A DNA stretch of 7,982 nucleotides from Bacteroidia bacterium (GTDB lineage: Bacteria > Bacteroidota > Bacteroidia > Flavobacteriales > Flavobacteriaceae): positions 1 through 7,982 of the forward strand of contig JAHHLF010000255.1 of NCBI GenBank assembly GCA_018679315.1, written 5' to 3'. Positions 7,401 through 7,982 of this stretch are shown here, piece by piece (position 1 is the stretch's first letter; the number at the start of each line of letters is the position of its first letter). The translations under genes were made by a program, and so were the position numbers. A model generated the notes under the pieces. It saw nothing but the letters and a program-made list of their open reading frames with translations, was not told the DNA's origin and did not search any database.

Positions 7401-7982
7401 CTGAAGTGAATGTAGTTGAAGCGGCTCAGGAAATGATAGCCAATAAGATTAGCGATGGCTCACTGACTATCCCTGAGGGAATTACCTATTCATTTGCCGG
7501 TACTTATGAAAATCAGTTACGGGCAGAAAAAACACTTTCCCTGGTCGTACCACTTTGTTTGGTCATTATTTTTCTTATCCTTTATTTCCAATTTAAATCT
7601 GTACCCACGACTCTAATGGTTTTCAGCGGTATCGCTGTTGCTTTTGCAGGAGGATTCCTGATGATATGGCTCTATGGGCAAGATTGGTTTCTGAACTTTA
7701 GCTTTTTTGGTGAAAATCTGCGCGACTTGTTCCAGATGCATACCATCAATTTAAGCGTCGCTGTATGGGTTGGCTTTATCGCTTTATTTGGTATAGCAAC
7801 GGATGATGGGGTAGTCATGGCTACTTATCTGAAGCAGACCTTTGGCCGAAACAATCCTAATTCCATCGAAGGAATTCGCAATTCTGTGTTAGAAGCCGGG
7901 GAAAAACGTATCAGGCCATGTCTTATGACCACGGCAACAACCCTCCTGGCTTTGTTGCCCATTCTGACATCAACAGGAAGAG
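4427..7982 (+). CDS. cusA: CusA-type Cu(I)/Ag(I) RND efflux pump (3' end cut by window)
   Basis: This is the inner-membrane, proton-driven pump of a CusCBA-like tripartite system that moves copper or silver ions outward. It is open from the ATG at 4427 to the window end, 1185 residues, and is still incomplete: TM12 and the tail are missing. The N-terminus (TM1 about 14-31, then AIPDIGENQQ), GPDATALGQIFW and GGHVSEYQID follow E. coli CusA. TM4 has AIAIGTMVD with D430 and E437 of the proton relay. The three metal-site methionines align with CusA M573, M623 and M672: M679 (LLMPTSLP), M729 (APLSMYENL) and M829 (RLVMLQTG). Compared with CusA there are net gains of about 25, 81, 51 and 30 residues in successive intervals, including about four extra hydrophobic segments at 533-625. 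TM10 reads ATDDGVV (D1126, D1127), and C1165 stands where CusA has K984. Family and metal class are confident; Cu versus Ag versus both is not resolved. Confidence 0.97.
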   Translation, partial: MLHRTIKFLIENKLVAVLLLLLFIGWGLMNAPFEWKLGGIPKYPVAVDAIPDIGENQQIVFTKWEGRSPRDVEDQISYPLTTSLLGIPGVKTIRSSSMFGFSSIYIIFEEGVEFYWSRSRILEKLNALPSGLLPEGVSPSLGPDATALGQIFWYTLEGRDAEGKVTGGWDLQELRTIQDFYVKYSLASANGVSEVASIGGHVSEYQIDVDPELMRQYKVNLSQIVRAVKGSNRDVGAQTLEINKVEYLVRGLGYIQSLSDIENAVIDASAFTSLRIKDVAEVSMGPAARRGLLDKEGAEVVGGVIVARYGANPLEVIQNVKEKIEEIKNGLPSKTLSDGRTSQLTIVPYYDRTELIKETLGTLNDALSYEILITILVILIMVFNLRASILISGLLPVAVLMVFIAMRAFGVDANIVALSGIAIAIGTMVDVGVILSENIIRHLDSDTEGKDVNEIVYNATIEVSGAIITAVLTTIISFIPVFTMIGAEGKLFRPLAFTKTMALVASIIITLFIIPPFAAMIFRRNTIKVPLKYIFNGFLILLGLWFVIKGFELGLILIALGAAGIAMIHGFIHSKWRPWIQIGLTVFAIVMLLAQYWRPLGVDRSMFINLIFVVLLCLGLLGLFKLFIRYYSRILTWALNNKLTFLLLPMLLLIAGISIMRNSGKEFMPALNEGSFLLMPTSLPHAGIEENKRVLQQLDMAVANIPEIQTVVGKAGRVESALDPAPLSMYENLIQYKPEYMVNQDGRRERFKVDENNQFVLKGGGTTHFAARGIGYDQLIPDEDGEFYRNWRDHIQSPDDIWNEIVKATTLPGVTSAPKLQPIQTRLVMLQTGMRAPMGIKVKGPDLAQIEAFGLALENILKQVEGVKDEAVFAERIVGKPYLLIDLNRERLSRYGILVEDVQQVIQVAIGGMPLTQTVEGRERYNVRVRYPREFREDSEDLKNVLITTSGGAQVPLSELAEISYEQGPQNIKSEDTFLVGYVLFDKLDGFAEVNVVEAAQEMIANKISDGSLTIPEGITYSFAGTYENQLRAEKTLSLVVPLCLVIIFLILYFQFKSVPTTLMVFSGIAVAFAGGFLMIWLYGQDWFLNFSFFGENLRDLFQMHTINLSVAVWVGFIALFGIATDDGVVMATYLKQTFGRNNPNSIEGIRNSVLEAGEKRIRPCLMTTATTLLALLPILTSTGR

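Noticed and set aside
4427..7982. Possibility of a frameshift or pseudogene in the long RND gene given its unusual length
   Set aside because: Codon-by-codon reading shows no stop or frame change. The insertions are in frame and lie between conserved blocks, and all metal-site methionines are retained.
4427..7982. CzcA-type (Zn/Co/Cd) pump assignment
   Set aside because: TM4 has the CusA form AIGxMVD rather than the CzcA form with an additional Asp, and the three Cu(I)/Ag(I) methionines are present at CusA spacing for the first pair and at homologous motifs for the third.

Overview
The window looks like chromosomal DNA of a marine or soil type Bacteroidetes, most likely family Flavobacteriaceae. 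The grounds are moderate GC with AT-rich gaps, start codons without clear Shine-Dalgarno sites, TAnnTTTG-type promoter boxes, several lipoproteins with flavobacterial-style lipoboxes, and a copper-efflux locus that begins with an HYC_CC_PP family protein, a small protein type I know only from Bacteroidetes. I cannot name a genus.

Layout. (1) 1-266: 3' end of an unrecognised acidic, beta-rich protein, followed by a good hairpin-plus-T terminator at 316-343. (2) 377-907 (-): small lipoprotein of unknown function. (3) 1052-1870 (+), divergent from it: predicted lipoprotein zinc metalloprotease with an archaemetzincin-like motif split by an insertion. (4) 2056-2319 (+): tiny lipoprotein that is mostly a His/Glu-rich hexapeptide repeat. 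(5) 2338-3678 (-), convergent with it: lipoprotein with a C-terminal transglutaminase-like (papain-fold) domain and an intact Cys-His-Asp triad. (6) 3916-4329 (+): HYC_CC_PP protein. (7) 4427-7982 (+): a very large CusA-type RND copper/silver efflux pump that runs off the right edge. It is the largest gene in the window and is open from its ATG to the last base.

The right half is the start of a copper-export operon. The HYC_CC_PP protein is small, Cys/Met-rich and exported or membrane anchored. The CusA protein keeps all three methionines of the E. coli CusA Cu(I)/Ag(I) site (here M679, M729, M829). It is longer than CusA because of net insertions at four places, one of which adds about four hydrophobic helices between TM6 and TM7. 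The adaptor (CusB-like) and outer-membrane (TolC-like) partners would be expected beyond position 7982. The left half is a set of unrelated-looking single genes for envelope lipoproteins, with no visible operon linking them.

I see no mobile element, CRISPR array, tRNA or rRNA. No single novel multi-gene system is evident. The items most worth a second look are the split metzincin motif, the His-rich repeat lipoprotein, and the extra membrane helices and altered proton-relay residues of the RND pump.
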